Of a stretch of 14,429 bases of DNA, positions 7,094 through 13,812 are shown piece after piece. Source of the stretch: an uncultured Collinsella sp. (GTDB lineage: Bacteria; Actinomycetota; Coriobacteriia; Coriobacteriales; Coriobacteriaceae); the NCBI GenBank assembly GCA_900553345.1, contig USDE01000013.1, positions 1-14,429 of the forward strand. The letters are read 5' to 3'. The position numbers and the translations under genes were made by a program. Under the pieces are notes generated by a model. It was not told the DNA's origin, ran no database searches, and saw only the letters and a program-made list of their open reading frames with translations. How positions within the stretch are numbered: the stretch's first letter is position 1; every line of letters starts with the position of its first letter.

Positions 7094-7774
7094 ATGGAGG
7101 CTTACAAGCAAGAGTTCATCAAGTTTATGGTTGAGTCCGACGTCCTTAAGTTCGGCAGCTTTACGCTCAAGAGCGGCCGTCAGTCTCCGTTCTTTATGAA
7201 TGCCGGCGCTTACGTGACGGGCTATCAGCTCAAGAAGCTGGGCGAGTATTACGCCCAGGCCATCCACGATAACTTTGGCGACGATTTTGACGTGCTGTTT
7301 GGGCCGGCCTACAAGGGCATTCCGCTGGCCGTCGTGACCGCAATTGCCTACCACGAGCTGTACGGCAAGGAGGTCAAGTACTGCTGCGACCGCAAGGAGG
7401 CCAAGGACCACGGCGCCGACAAGGGCAACCTGCTGGGCTATGAGCCCCAGGACGGCGATCGCGTGGTCATGGTCGAGGATGTCACCACCAGCGGCAAGTC
7501 CATCGACGAGACCTATCCCAAGGTTAAGGCTGCTGCCGACGTCGAAATCAAGGGCCTGATCGTGTCCCTCAACCGCATGGAGGTCGGCAAGGGCGGCGTG
7601 ACCACCGCGCAGAAGGAGATCGAGGCCAAGTACGGTTTCCCCGTCGCGAGCATCGTTTCCATGGCCGAGGTCGTCGAGACCCTCTACAACCACGAGATCG
7701 ATGGCAAGGTCGTCATCGATGACGAGCTCAAGGCCGCCATCGACGCCTACTACGAGCAGTACGGAGCACGCTAG
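7094..7774 (+). CDS. pyrE: Orotate phosphoribosyltransferase
   Basis: A 226-residue type I phosphoribosyltransferase. It makes orotidine 5'-phosphate from orotate and PRPP, the fifth step of pyrimidine synthesis, in the cytosol. The orotate-side motif FTLKSGRQSPFFMN is at about 23-36, the flexible catalytic loop RKEAKDHG with its Lys residues at 100-107, and the PRPP-binding motif VVMVEDVTTSGKS at 124-136 with the two acidic residues E128/D129. Length fits the family. Start ATG 7094 follows GAGAGGAG at a good distance. The gene stands alone: no other pyr gene is in the window, it is divergent from mgtA, and it is closed by a 12-bp hairpin overlapping its stop and a strong terminator at 7844-7885. 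No PyrR-type attenuator is seen upstream. Confidence 0.96.
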   Translation: MEAYKQEFIKFMVESDVLKFGSFTLKSGRQSPFFMNAGAYVTGYQLKKLGEYYAQAIHDNFGDDFDVLFGPAYKGIPLAVVTAIAYHELYGKEVKYCCDRKEAKDHGADKGNLLGYEPQDGDRVVMVEDVTTSGKSIDETYPKVKAAADVEIKGLIVSLNRMEVGKGGVTTAQKEIEAKYGFPVASIVSMAEVVETLYNHEIDGKVVIDDELKAAIDAYYEQYGAR

Positions 7775-7801
7775 TTACGGCGTTTTACCAAACGCCGTAA
7801 C
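7774..7801 (+). repeat. 12-bp perfect hairpin overlapping the pyrE stop codon
   Basis: GTTACGGCGTTT (7774-7785) pairs perfectly with AAACGCCGTAAC (7790-7801) around a TACC loop. Its first base is the last base of the pyrE stop codon. No T-tract follows, so it may protect the 3' end of the mRNA rather than end transcription; the true terminator is 43 bp further on. Confidence 0.6.
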
Positions 7802-7814
7802 CGGCCGACGCTGC

Positions 7815-7914
7815 GCGCCGCCCAGGACGACAATTTGTCATTCAAAAGGCGAGGCATGACCAGAAGGTCTATGCCTCGCCTTTTTCATGCCAACTTGTTC
7901 GTCCTGGACGGCGC
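7815..7914. repeat. Outer inverted repeat enclosing the terminator
   Basis: A 19-nt arm at 7815-7833 is matched by 7895-7914 in inverted orientation with one mismatch and one extra base. The pair encloses the pyrE terminator exactly symmetrically, making a nested palindrome of 100 bp. This may be a small mobile palindromic element or a recombined terminator; only the symmetry is seen. Confidence 0.55.
7844..7885 (+). terminator. Intrinsic terminator of pyrE, bidirectional in form
   Basis: AAAGGCGAGGCAT (7845-7857 region) pairs perfectly with ATGCCTCGCCTTT (7871-7883), and the stem is followed by TTTTT. An A-run on the left side also gives the minus strand a T-tract, so the hairpin could work both ways. 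It is the most convincing terminator for pyrE. Confidence 0.88.
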
Positions 7915-7959
7915 TCGCTGTCCGTCCTCTACCTGCGGCGGTCTTCTAGCAGAAAAACA

Positions 7960-8078
7960 AAGTGAGTAGGCTTTTTGCAGAAGGCCAAGCACGCCCTAAA
8001 ACGCCACAGCTCTGACCTGCGGTTTTATTGAGCATTTGTCGCGATGTGCTTGGCAGGTTCAAAATAGTCTACTCACTT
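7960..8078. repeat. Intergenic palindromic element of about 119 bp
   Basis: Outer arms AAGTGAGTAGGCT (7960-7972) and AGTCTACTCACTT (8066-8078) pair at 13 positions with one G-U. An inner pair CCAAGCAC (7985-7992) and GTGCTTGG (8046-8053) is perfect, and between them TAAAAC/GTTTTA segments can form a third helix. No ORF of note lies inside. The ordered, nested arms suggest a non-autonomous mobile palindrome (MITE-like) or a structured RNA. Presence in many copies is suspected but not shown by this window. Confidence 0.55.
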
Positions 8079-8101
8079 GTATCTAAGACGCACCAGATTG
8101 G

Positions 8102-8143
8102 CAAAAACCGCCGCGAAAGGACCCCTGGTCCCTTCGCGGCGGT
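8102..8143 (-). terminator. Intrinsic terminator of the ABC transporter operon
   Basis: The arms 8107-8123 and 8127-8143 are complementary over 17 positions with one mismatch, loop of 3 nt. Read on the minus strand the stem ends in GGCGGT followed by TTTT. It lies 38 bp after the permease stop and suits that operon. Confidence 0.88.
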
Positions 8144-8180
8144 CATACGCCTCTGATTTTGCGACGATTTTGCCCGCTTG

Positions 8181-10418
8181 TTACTCGCTGTAACGGGTGG
8201 CGATGGCAGCTTGTACCATGCCGGTGCTCATGAGATAGGTCACCAGGAAGTAGCCACCGTATGCTGCCAGGAAGATTGCACAGGTGAGGCCCACGGTGCC
8301 GCCGATGCTCATATTTCCGAAAATGCTCACCAGCTCGATGATCACCTTAAGTGCCACAAAGGAGTGCGCCAGGCCCACTGCCAGCGGGAACAGGAAGAAT
8401 ACCGCTTGCTGCGCCATCACCGAATGGCAAATCTTGCGGTCCTCACAGCCGATCTGTGCCAGCACACGATAGCTGCGGCTGCCGTCGGCCACGTTGGAGA
8501 GTTGCTGGATCGACAGAATCGCCGCGCATGCAACGACCAATACAAAGCCGATGTAGATGGCTAGGTAGCTAATAAGACCGTTCATTTGCGCTGCTTGCGT
8601 GTACATCTCGGAGCGTGTGATGAAGGTTCCCCACGACCCCGACTCCTTGCCGTCAACGAGCAGATTGTCGAGCACAGTGTATTTAATGCTCTCGTCTGCC
8701 TCGGTCGTATCCATCCCCTGTTTGTAGTTAACGAGCAGGCTACTGGAATACGGCTGCAGATTAAGTTGGGACAGCAGCTCATCGGCTACGACCACGGTAC
8801 CCGGATTACTGCCCATCGCCGAGTTGGCGATGGCCGCCGTATCTTCGTCCGACTTATCGGTTGCGGGCTTGAGCGTATGCCCGCCCAAGGTAAGGGCATG
8901 GCCGCCAGCCATATACTTGGTGTACATGTCGACCAGCTCGCCGCCCATATCACACGTGAGCAGATACTGGTCGTGACCGATGTGCACCGGCTCCTCGCCC
9001 ATCATCTGACGCAGTTTGTTGTACTGGCTCGCCGGCGTCACAAACAGACCCATCGCATCGGCATTGCTACCCCCGAACGCCTTGGGAAGCTTTTCGCCCA
9101 TGATCTTGCACATCTCACTTGGGGTCACCGAAGGATCCGAACCGCCAAACGGGTAACTCAGATACGAATCGATCTGTACGTGCTCACCGGCAACATCGGC
9201 GATATTGACCTTCTTGCCGGTCTCGTCGTTGTTGTCCGCCGACTTGCCCTTAATACCGTCTGCAACGTTATCGTGATCGATACGATCGCCGTGCCATGCG
9301 GAGTACAAATCGACCGTACTATCGGCCAGCACCATGCGATCGGCTTCAGACGGATTGATGTACTCTTTGTAGTAGTCGAGCGTATCGGGCGTGTAATAGA
9401 CATACGTCTGAGACACGTCTACAGGGTTATAGCGCTCCAGGTTTTCGTTCATCACGTTGGCAATCGACATACCGCACGTCACCGAGGTGATGGCCAAAAA
9501 CAGGAGCATCGCGATGACGCCCATCGAAAAGCACACCGTGTTGACCTTGGCCGCAAGCTGGCGCACGGTAAACATGTTGAGGCCGCGCCAATACACGCCG
9601 CGCAGGCTCTGCAGCAGCTTGATGAGCATGCCCGAGAGTCCCCAGAACAGGGCAAAGGTGCCCACGGTAACCATAGCGGTCGTAATACCAAACTGGTTCA
9701 TGGCCTCTTGCAGCTTGCTGTCCGTCGCGGTTAGCGGGAACCCATCACGTAGCAGACGGTAATAGGCCACGCCCACAAGCACCACGCCCACGGCAAAGAT
9801 GGCAATTGCGATCCAGGGGTTGCGTGTCTTGATGCTCTCGTTGCGACGCTCGGCACCCATAAGCTCGATAAGTTTGGTACGACGCACGGCGCGAAGGTTC
9901 AGCAGTAGCGTGAGCACAAACATTACGAGCATGCAGGCAAGGGTCAGATTGAACGCATGCACCGAGAAAAAGAAGTGGAAATTGGCAATCTGTGTCTTAA
10001 AAAGCGAGGCCGTAAAGAACGTCATGAGCTGGGAGAGTCCCACACCCAGCACAATGCCGGCGACAAAGGCCACGACCGAGACAATCACCGTCTCGAGCGC
10101 CATGATCGTGGCGACGCGTCCGCGCCCCATGCCGAGCACCTGATACAGGCCAAACTCCTTCTTGCGGCGTTTCATGATGAAGTTATTGGCATACACCATC
10201 AAAAAGGCCATGACACCGGCCAAAAAGTACGTCAGGTCGCCGAGCATGCTGCCCATAACCTGCGCCAAGCCCTCTTCATCGATTCCGGCGATGTCGACCT
10301 GCATCGAGATGGTGTTAAAGGCATAGAAGACCGTGACGCCCAGGGTGAGCGTCAAAAGGTAGACGAGGTAGTCGCGGCCGGCGCGGCGGACGTTACCCCA
10401 AGCGAGTTTACAGAGCAT
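8181..10418 (-). CDS. BceB/VraG-type FtsX-like ABC permease
   Basis: A 745-residue permease counted from ATG 10418; GTG 10430 would add four residues. The start MLCKLAWGNVRRAGRDYLVY is typical of BceB-type permeases. Ten membrane segments are visible: seven before about residue 315, then a soluble domain of about 290 residues (about 320-611), then three more. This large outside loop between TM7 and TM8 is the hallmark of Bce-type modules, which remove or sense cell-wall-active peptide antibiotics such as bacitracin. The FtsX-like cores lie around TM2-4 and TM8-10. The gene overlaps the 3' end of the ATPase gene by 11 bp, so translational coupling is expected. No histidine kinase or response regulator is adjacent, unlike many Firmicute systems. 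The substrate cannot be named from sequence. Confidence 0.92.
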   Translation of the reverse strand: MLCKLAWGNVRRAGRDYLVYLLTLTLGVTVFYAFNTISMQVDIAGIDEEGLAQVMGSMLGDLTYFLAGVMAFLMVYANNFIMKRRKKEFGLYQVLGMGRGRVATIMALETVIVSVVAFVAGIVLGVGLSQLMTFFTASLFKTQIANFHFFFSVHAFNLTLACMLVMFVLTLLLNLRAVRRTKLIELMGAERRNESIKTRNPWIAIAIFAVGVVLVGVAYYRLLRDGFPLTATDSKLQEAMNQFGITTAMVTVGTFALFWGLSGMLIKLLQSLRGVYWRGLNMFTVRQLAAKVNTVCFSMGVIAMLLFLAITSVTCGMSIANVMNENLERYNPVDVSQTYVYYTPDTLDYYKEYINPSEADRMVLADSTVDLYSAWHGDRIDHDNVADGIKGKSADNNDETGKKVNIADVAGEHVQIDSYLSYPFGGSDPSVTPSEMCKIMGEKLPKAFGGSNADAMGLFVTPASQYNKLRQMMGEEPVHIGHDQYLLTCDMGGELVDMYTKYMAGGHALTLGGHTLKPATDKSDEDTAAIANSAMGSNPGTVVVADELLSQLNLQPYSSSLLVNYKQGMDTTEADESIKYTVLDNLLVDGKESGSWGTFITRSEMYTQAAQMNGLISYLAIYIGFVLVVACAAILSIQQLSNVADGSRSYRVLAQIGCEDRKICHSVMAQQAVFFLFPLAVGLAHSFVALKVIIELVSIFGNMSIGGTVGLTCAIFLAAYGGYFLVTYLMSTGMVQAAIATRYSE

Positions 10419-11193
10419 CGGAGCCCTCACCGCCCATCATGGCAACGACCTCCATAATGCGGTCGAAGAACTCTCGGCGGTCGGTGTCGCCACGGCGCAG
10501 CTCGGTGAAGATCTTGCCGTCGCGGATAAACAACACGCGGCTCGTGTAGCTGGCAGCAAAGCTGTCATGCGTGACCATGAGCACGGTGGCGCGCAGGCGG
10601 CGATTGAGGGCCTCCAGGCTCTCGAGCAGCAGGCGAGCGCTCTTGGAATCGAGGGCGCCGGTGGGCTCGTCGGCCATGATCATGGTGGGATCGGTTACGA
10701 GCGCGCGAGCCGCGGCAACGCGCTGCTGCTGACCGCCGGACATCTGGTAGGGATACTTGTCGAGCACCTGACTGATGGAGAGGCGCGCTGCCACATCCTG
10801 CACGCGGGTCGAAATCTCTGCCGAGTTTGTGCGGGCGATGGTGAGCGGCAGGGCGATGTTCTCGCGTGCCGTGAGCGTATCGAGCAGGTTGGAGTCCTGG
10901 AAGATAAAGCCGAGCTCCTCGCGGCGGAACTGCGAAAGCTTAGCCTGCTTCATGCGTGTTACGTCCTGCCCGTTGATGCGGATCGTGCCACTTGTGGCGC
11001 TATCGATGGTCGACACGCAGTTGAGCAACGTCGACTTGCCCGAGCCCGAAGCGCCCATGATGCCGACGAATTCGCCACGGTTGACGGTAAAGCTGACGTC
11101 GTTGAGCGCACGGGTCACGTTGCCCAGCGCTCCATATACCTTTTCGAGATGCGCGACCTCCAGTACCGGGGTCGCCATGTGCGTGGTTTGCAT
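10408..11193 (-). CDS. BceA-type ABC transporter ATPase
   Basis: A 261-residue nucleotide-binding subunit of the MacB/LolD/BceA class. Seen: Walker A GASGSGKST at 47-55, Q-loop Q99 in FIFQDSNLL, signature MSGGQQQRV at 151-159, Walker B with catalytic E176 in MIMADEPTGALDS, and switch His209 in VTHDS. Start ATG 11193 follows GAAAGGAC; a second ATG (M6) is possible. The C-terminus overlaps the permease start, so the two act as one transporter at the cytoplasmic membrane, with ATP hydrolysis driving substrate release or target protection. The upstream intergenic region carries a BceR-like box and a 9-bp inverted repeat. All catalytic residues are present. Confidence 0.95.
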   Translation of the reverse strand: MQTTHMATPVLEVAHLEKVYGALGNVTRALNDVSFTVNRGEFVGIMGASGSGKSTLLNCVSTIDSATSGTIRINGQDVTRMKQAKLSQFRREELGFIFQDSNLLDTLTARENIALPLTIARTNSAEISTRVQDVAARLSISQVLDKYPYQMSGGQQQRVAAARALVTDPTMIMADEPTGALDSKSARLLLESLEALNRRLRATVLMVTHDSFAASYTSRVLFIRDGKIFTELRRGDTDRREFFDRIMEVVAMMGGEGSDAL

Positions 11194-11203
11194 ACCGAGT
11201 CCT

Positions 11204-11241
11204 TTCTTGCGATTAGTCTACGGCATCTATAGTCGCAAGAA
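11204..11241. promoter_or_regulatory. 9-bp inverted repeat upstream of the ABC operon
   Basis: TTCTTGCGA (11204-11212) and TCGCAAGAA (11233-11241) form a perfect inverted repeat with a 20-bp spacer. It begins 11 bp before the ATPase start codon. The spacer includes TATAGT (11228-11233), a possible plus-strand -10 for the NUDIX-Vsr gene. It may be an operator or an mRNA hairpin near the ribosome site. Confidence 0.4.
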
Positions 11242-11278
11242 GACGAGTCGGCTACCATCGATATGGCTTACGCTTGCC

Positions 11279-11292
11279 TTACCGTTGTGTAA
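11279..11292 (-). promoter_or_regulatory. BceR-like response-regulator box
   Basis: TTACC-GTTG-TGTAA matches the TNACA-N4-TGTAA site known for Bacillus BceR-type regulators except for one base, and sits in a CCTTAC/GTAAGG inverted repeat (11277-11294). It lies 86 bp before the BceA-like start codon, as expected for such operons. It is also 50 bp before the NUDIX-Vsr start. No cognate regulator is in the window. Confidence 0.35.
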
Positions 11293-11341
11293 GGTACGGG
11301 TAGCTAGCCTGCCACGCGTTGATGTTGAGAGAGGACTCCTG

Positions 11342-12328
11342 TTGAAGACTGTTCATGTTGCCGCTGGGATCATTCGCAAGGAAGGATCTGACGAGCTGCT
11401 TGCCGTGCAGCGCGGCTACGGCGACATGCAGGGACTTTGGGAGTTTCCCGGTGGCAAACTCATGCGCGGCGAGACACCCGAAGACGCCGTACGCCGTGAG
11501 CTCATGGAAGAGCTGCAGGTAAAAGTCACCAACCTGCGCGATTTCTATACCGTTGAGTATGACTACCCCGATTTTCATCTCTCCATGGAGTGCTACTACT
11601 GCTCGCTCGCCGATGAATCCGATGAGCCTCAGAAGCACGACCGCCAGCTCGATATCCGCTGGATTCCGCGCACCTCGCTTGCCACGGTAGAATGGATGCC
11701 CGCCGACAAGGGGCTCATTGATACTCTGATTGAGTTAAAGGAAGATCGGCTTGAGGCTAACGTCGCCAACGATGCCGAGGCCACCACGGCCGACGAATCT
11801 GCCGCCAAACCCAAGCGCGCACCTAAGCGCCGCAGCAAAAAGCGTCCCAAGCCCGGTCTGCTCGACGGCATCGATACCTCGGACCTCTCCGCTGACGAGC
11901 GTGAGCTCGTGCGCCGTCGTGCCGCTATAAAAAAGTCCATGAAGGGTAACAAGCGCGCCAACACCAAGCCCGAGCTGCTCGTACGACAGCACCTGCGCGC
12001 AGCGGGCCTTACGGGTTACCGCTTGGAATGGAAGGTTCCCGGCAAGCCCGACATCGCCTTCCCCGGCCGCAAGATCGCCATCTTCGTCAACGGCTGCTTT
12101 TGGCACCGCTGCCCCAAATGCAACCCAAGTCAGCCCAAGCGCAATGTCGAGTTTTGGGAGGCAAAGTTCCGTCGCAACGTCGAGCGCGACCGTGCCGCCG
12201 TGGCAGCGCTCACCGAAATGGGCTGGACGCCCATAACCATCTGGGAATGCGAACTCAAAAAGGACCGCATCGACGCCACGATGGAAAAGGTCATCGAACA
12301 AGTACGCGCCGCCGCACCGCAGCGCTAG
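11342..12328 (+). CDS. NUDIX hydrolase - Vsr endonuclease fusion protein
   Basis: One open frame of 328 residues from TTG 11342 (ribosome site AGAGGA, 6 nt spacing). The frame is open far upstream, but that part is antisense to the ABC gene. Residues 1-135 are a MutT/NudG-like NUDIX domain with LWEFPGGK at 32-39 and the Nudix box G38, E44, R52, E53, E56, E57; the usual last Gly is Gln59. Residues 136-190 are a basic Ala/Lys/Arg/Pro linker. Residues 198-320 are a Vsr endonuclease, which nicks beside T:G mismatches from deaminated 5-methylcytosine. By alignment to E. coli Vsr: M200 (M14), E211 (E25), D237 (D51), F253/W254 (wedge), H255 (H69), D283 (D97), C252 and C303 (zinc); His64 is Asn250 here. 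The NUDIX half may clean damaged or methylated dNTPs. No dcm-type methylase lies nearby. Domain calls are firm; a joint function is inferred. Confidence 0.92.
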   Translation: MKTVHVAAGIIRKEGSDELLAVQRGYGDMQGLWEFPGGKLMRGETPEDAVRRELMEELQVKVTNLRDFYTVEYDYPDFHLSMECYYCSLADESDEPQKHDRQLDIRWIPRTSLATVEWMPADKGLIDTLIELKEDRLEANVANDAEATTADESAAKPKRAPKRRSKKRPKPGLLDGIDTSDLSADERELVRRRAAIKKSMKGNKRANTKPELLVRQHLRAAGLTGYRLEWKVPGKPDIAFPGRKIAIFVNGCFWHRCPKCNPSQPKRNVEFWEAKFRRNVERDRAAVAALTEMGWTPITIWECELKKDRIDATMEKVIEQVRAAAPQR

Positions 12329-12379
12329 GAACGAGCCGTCCACACGCCCCACACAGGCGAGCCACATCCGCGCCACAAA

Positions 12380-12482
12380 CCTTAGAAAGCCCTTAAGCCC
12401 CCAACCTTTCAAGAGTGTTACTCAATAGCCTTGACCTGCAGTTTCATCGTAACACCAAACCAGGTTAAGCCTTTCTTTAGCG
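12380..12482. other. Structured non-coding stretch after the NUDIX-Vsr gene
   Basis: The 254-bp gap from 12329 to 12582 has no convincing gene in its first 150 bp. It holds interleaved complementary pairs: GTGTTAC (12415-12421) with GTAACAC (12449-12455), and CTTGACCTG (12430-12438) with CAGGTTAAG (12461-12469, one G-U). An imperfect outer pairing joins about 12381-12399 to 12462-12480. The crossing order would allow a pseudoknot. It could be a 3' UTR structure or chance; there is no T-tract terminator. Confidence 0.3.
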
Positions 12483-12516
12483 CTTCTTTGCAGCAGCCGC
12501 GGCATAATACTGCCAA

Positions 12517-12546
12517 CGCACGGGACCTAGCAGCACACCCCGTGCG
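12517..12546 (+). promoter_or_regulatory. Hairpin in leader of the small ORF
   Basis: CGCACGGG (12517-12524) pairs perfectly with CCCGTGCG (12539-12546). A -10-like CATAAT lies just before at 12503-12508, so a transcript starting near 12515 would begin with this hairpin. No -35 was found. Confidence 0.35.
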
Positions 12547-12582
12547 CAACCTTTTGGTGGACATCGAGGAGGCCGCATAAGC

Positions 12583-12792
12583 ATGCATTCTTCCAATGAC
12601 GCAACACAGCAGCCATCCCTAAAACATGCAAACCTTTTCTCCTTCCCCCCGACACAGAGAAACGGCCTCCTCGACTCCCCCACCACAAAAACCAAGCGCT
12701 CAACCGACCAGAGCCACAACTTGCGAGCATCGTTCGAAAAGCTCCAAGCATCCCTAGACAAGGCGTTCCCCGAACAGGCAAGAGCAATCTAA
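12583..12792 (+). CDS. Small hypothetical protein, 69 residues
   Basis: An ATG at 12583 follows GAGGAGG with about 10 nt spacing, and the frame runs 69 codons. The N-terminal two thirds are polar and low in structure (rich in Ser, Thr, Gln, Asn, Pro); the last 24 residues (LRASFEKLQASLDKAFPEQA) could form an amphipathic helix. There is no signal peptide, membrane segment or metal motif. It ends 25 bp before the AraC-family gene. I do not recognise a family. The ribosome site and codon use like the next gene favour a real gene, but a chance frame is possible. Confidence 0.42.
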   Translation: MHSSNDATQQPSLKHANLFSFPPTQRNGLLDSPTTKTKRSTDQSHNLRASFEKLQASLDKAFPEQARAI

Positions 12793-12805
12793 GCCCATCG
12801 CGCTT

Positions 12806-12811
12806 TATACT
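12806..12811 (+). promoter_or_regulatory. -10 element of the AraC-family gene, suggesting a leaderless mRNA
   Basis: TATACT (5 of 6 consensus) ends 6 nt before ATG 12818, so transcription should begin at or within a base or two of the start codon. No ribosome site lies between. A clear -35 is not seen. Together this points to a leaderless transcript. Confidence 0.5.
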
Positions 12812-12817
12812 GATGCC

Positions 12818-13756
12818 ATGCGAAACATGGATCACATAGAATTGCACCGCGGAGGACGCGAGGAAGCGTTTCCCGAGACCGCCGAAGACTGGCCCTATAT
12901 TGCCGAACGCGCAGAATTCGCTCGCTATCCGGGCAATTCCGTCCCCTGGCACTGGCATTCCGAAGTCGAGCTTTTCTACATGGAGCAGGGAGCGATTGAC
13001 TATCGAACGCGCGCGGCTCATGAACACGTGCGCTTTGAGGAAGGGTCCGCCGGCTTTATCAACGGCGGCGTTTTGCACAGCACGCTGCAATCACCCAATT
13101 CGGCACCGGCCATTCAAATGTTGCATATCTTTCAGCCGTCGATGCTCGGCGATCCCGCGGGACGCCTTCAAAAGCGCTATATCAATCCTTTGCTGCAATG
13201 TCGAGGCGTCGATGTGCTCAAATGGTCGCCCACCAACCCCGACGATATGCCCTTTATCGATTTGCTAAAGAGTTCCTTTAACCACGACCTTCAACGGCCG
13301 CAGAACGAGATGGCGCTTCGGAATAGCTTGTCAGAGCTCTGGATTCAGATTTACGCCAAGGCCGAACCGCTCTTTTCCTCCGACAACGCCTCTTGGATGA
13401 CCAACCGCGACGTACAGTTCAAGGCAATCCTGGACTATATCCGCGCAAACTATGCAGCCGCTATAGATGTGCCCCAGATGGCATCTGCAGCCGGCGTAAG
13501 CGAAAGAGAGTGTTACCGCATTATCGAAGCTTGCGCAGGAACGACCCCGGCGGCATATCTGCGCGCATACCGCGTAAACCGTGCTTGCGAACTTTTGGCA
13601 CACACCACGCGAACGGTCCAGACAGTCGCGCGCCAATGCGGCTTTGCGACAGCAAGCCATCTTGGCCAGGTATTTAAGAAACAAATGGGGTGCACTCCTT
13701 CGAGCTATCGAGCAGCGAGGCAGAATCTCGATAGCACCAGACAGAAATCCCGCTAG
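12818..13756 (+). CDS. AraC-family transcriptional regulator with N-terminal cupin
   Basis: A 312-residue regulator. The N-terminal part (about 35-105) is a cupin-type sensor domain with the metal- or ligand-site-like motif PWHWHSEVELFYMEQGAIDY (H45, H47) and a later GGVLHS. The C-terminal 100 residues are an AraC/XylS DNA-binding domain: first helix-turn-helix at about 217-241 (DVPQMASAAGVSERECYRII), second at about 266-298 (TVARQCGFATASHLGQVFKK then GCTPSSYR). Such proteins usually respond to a sugar or another small molecule; the ligand is unknown. ATG 12818 has no ribosome site and lies just after a -10, so the mRNA may be leaderless; ATG 12827 (M4) is an alternative. The HAD phosphatase follows 56 bp later on the same strand and may be its target or operon partner. 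Confidence 0.92.
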   Translation: MRNMDHIELHRGGREEAFPETAEDWPYIAERAEFARYPGNSVPWHWHSEVELFYMEQGAIDYRTRAAHEHVRFEEGSAGFINGGVLHSTLQSPNSAPAIQMLHIFQPSMLGDPAGRLQKRYINPLLQCRGVDVLKWSPTNPDDMPFIDLLKSSFNHDLQRPQNEMALRNSLSELWIQIYAKAEPLFSSDNASWMTNRDVQFKAILDYIRANYAAAIDVPQMASAAGVSERECYRIIEACAGTTPAAYLRAYRVNRACELLAHTTRTVQTVARQCGFATASHLGQVFKKQMGCTPSSYRAARQNLDSTRQKSR

Positions 13757-13812
13757 CCTTTCTTCTGTCACCGCATCAAACTTGCAGGCAAACAACAGAG
13801 AGGAGCAACCAT

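Noticed and set aside
6878..7693. A 271-codon minus-strand frame opposite pyrE
   Set aside because: Shadow of pyrE; no ribosome site or domain.
7774..8143. CRISPR array
   Set aside because: The repeats are inverted pairs of different sequence, not evenly spaced direct repeats.
8586..9734. A 382-codon plus-strand frame opposite the permease
   Set aside because: Antisense to the permease outer domain and membrane segments; no recognisable domain.
10775..11341. Upstream extension of the NUDIX-Vsr frame
   Set aside because: This part is antisense to the ABC ATPase, and a ribosome site with TTG at 11342 begins exactly where NUDIX homology begins.
12527..13090. Minus-strand frame of 187 codons across the start of the AraC gene
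   Set aside because: Overlaps the cupin domain coding region in antisense; no domain or ribosome site seen.
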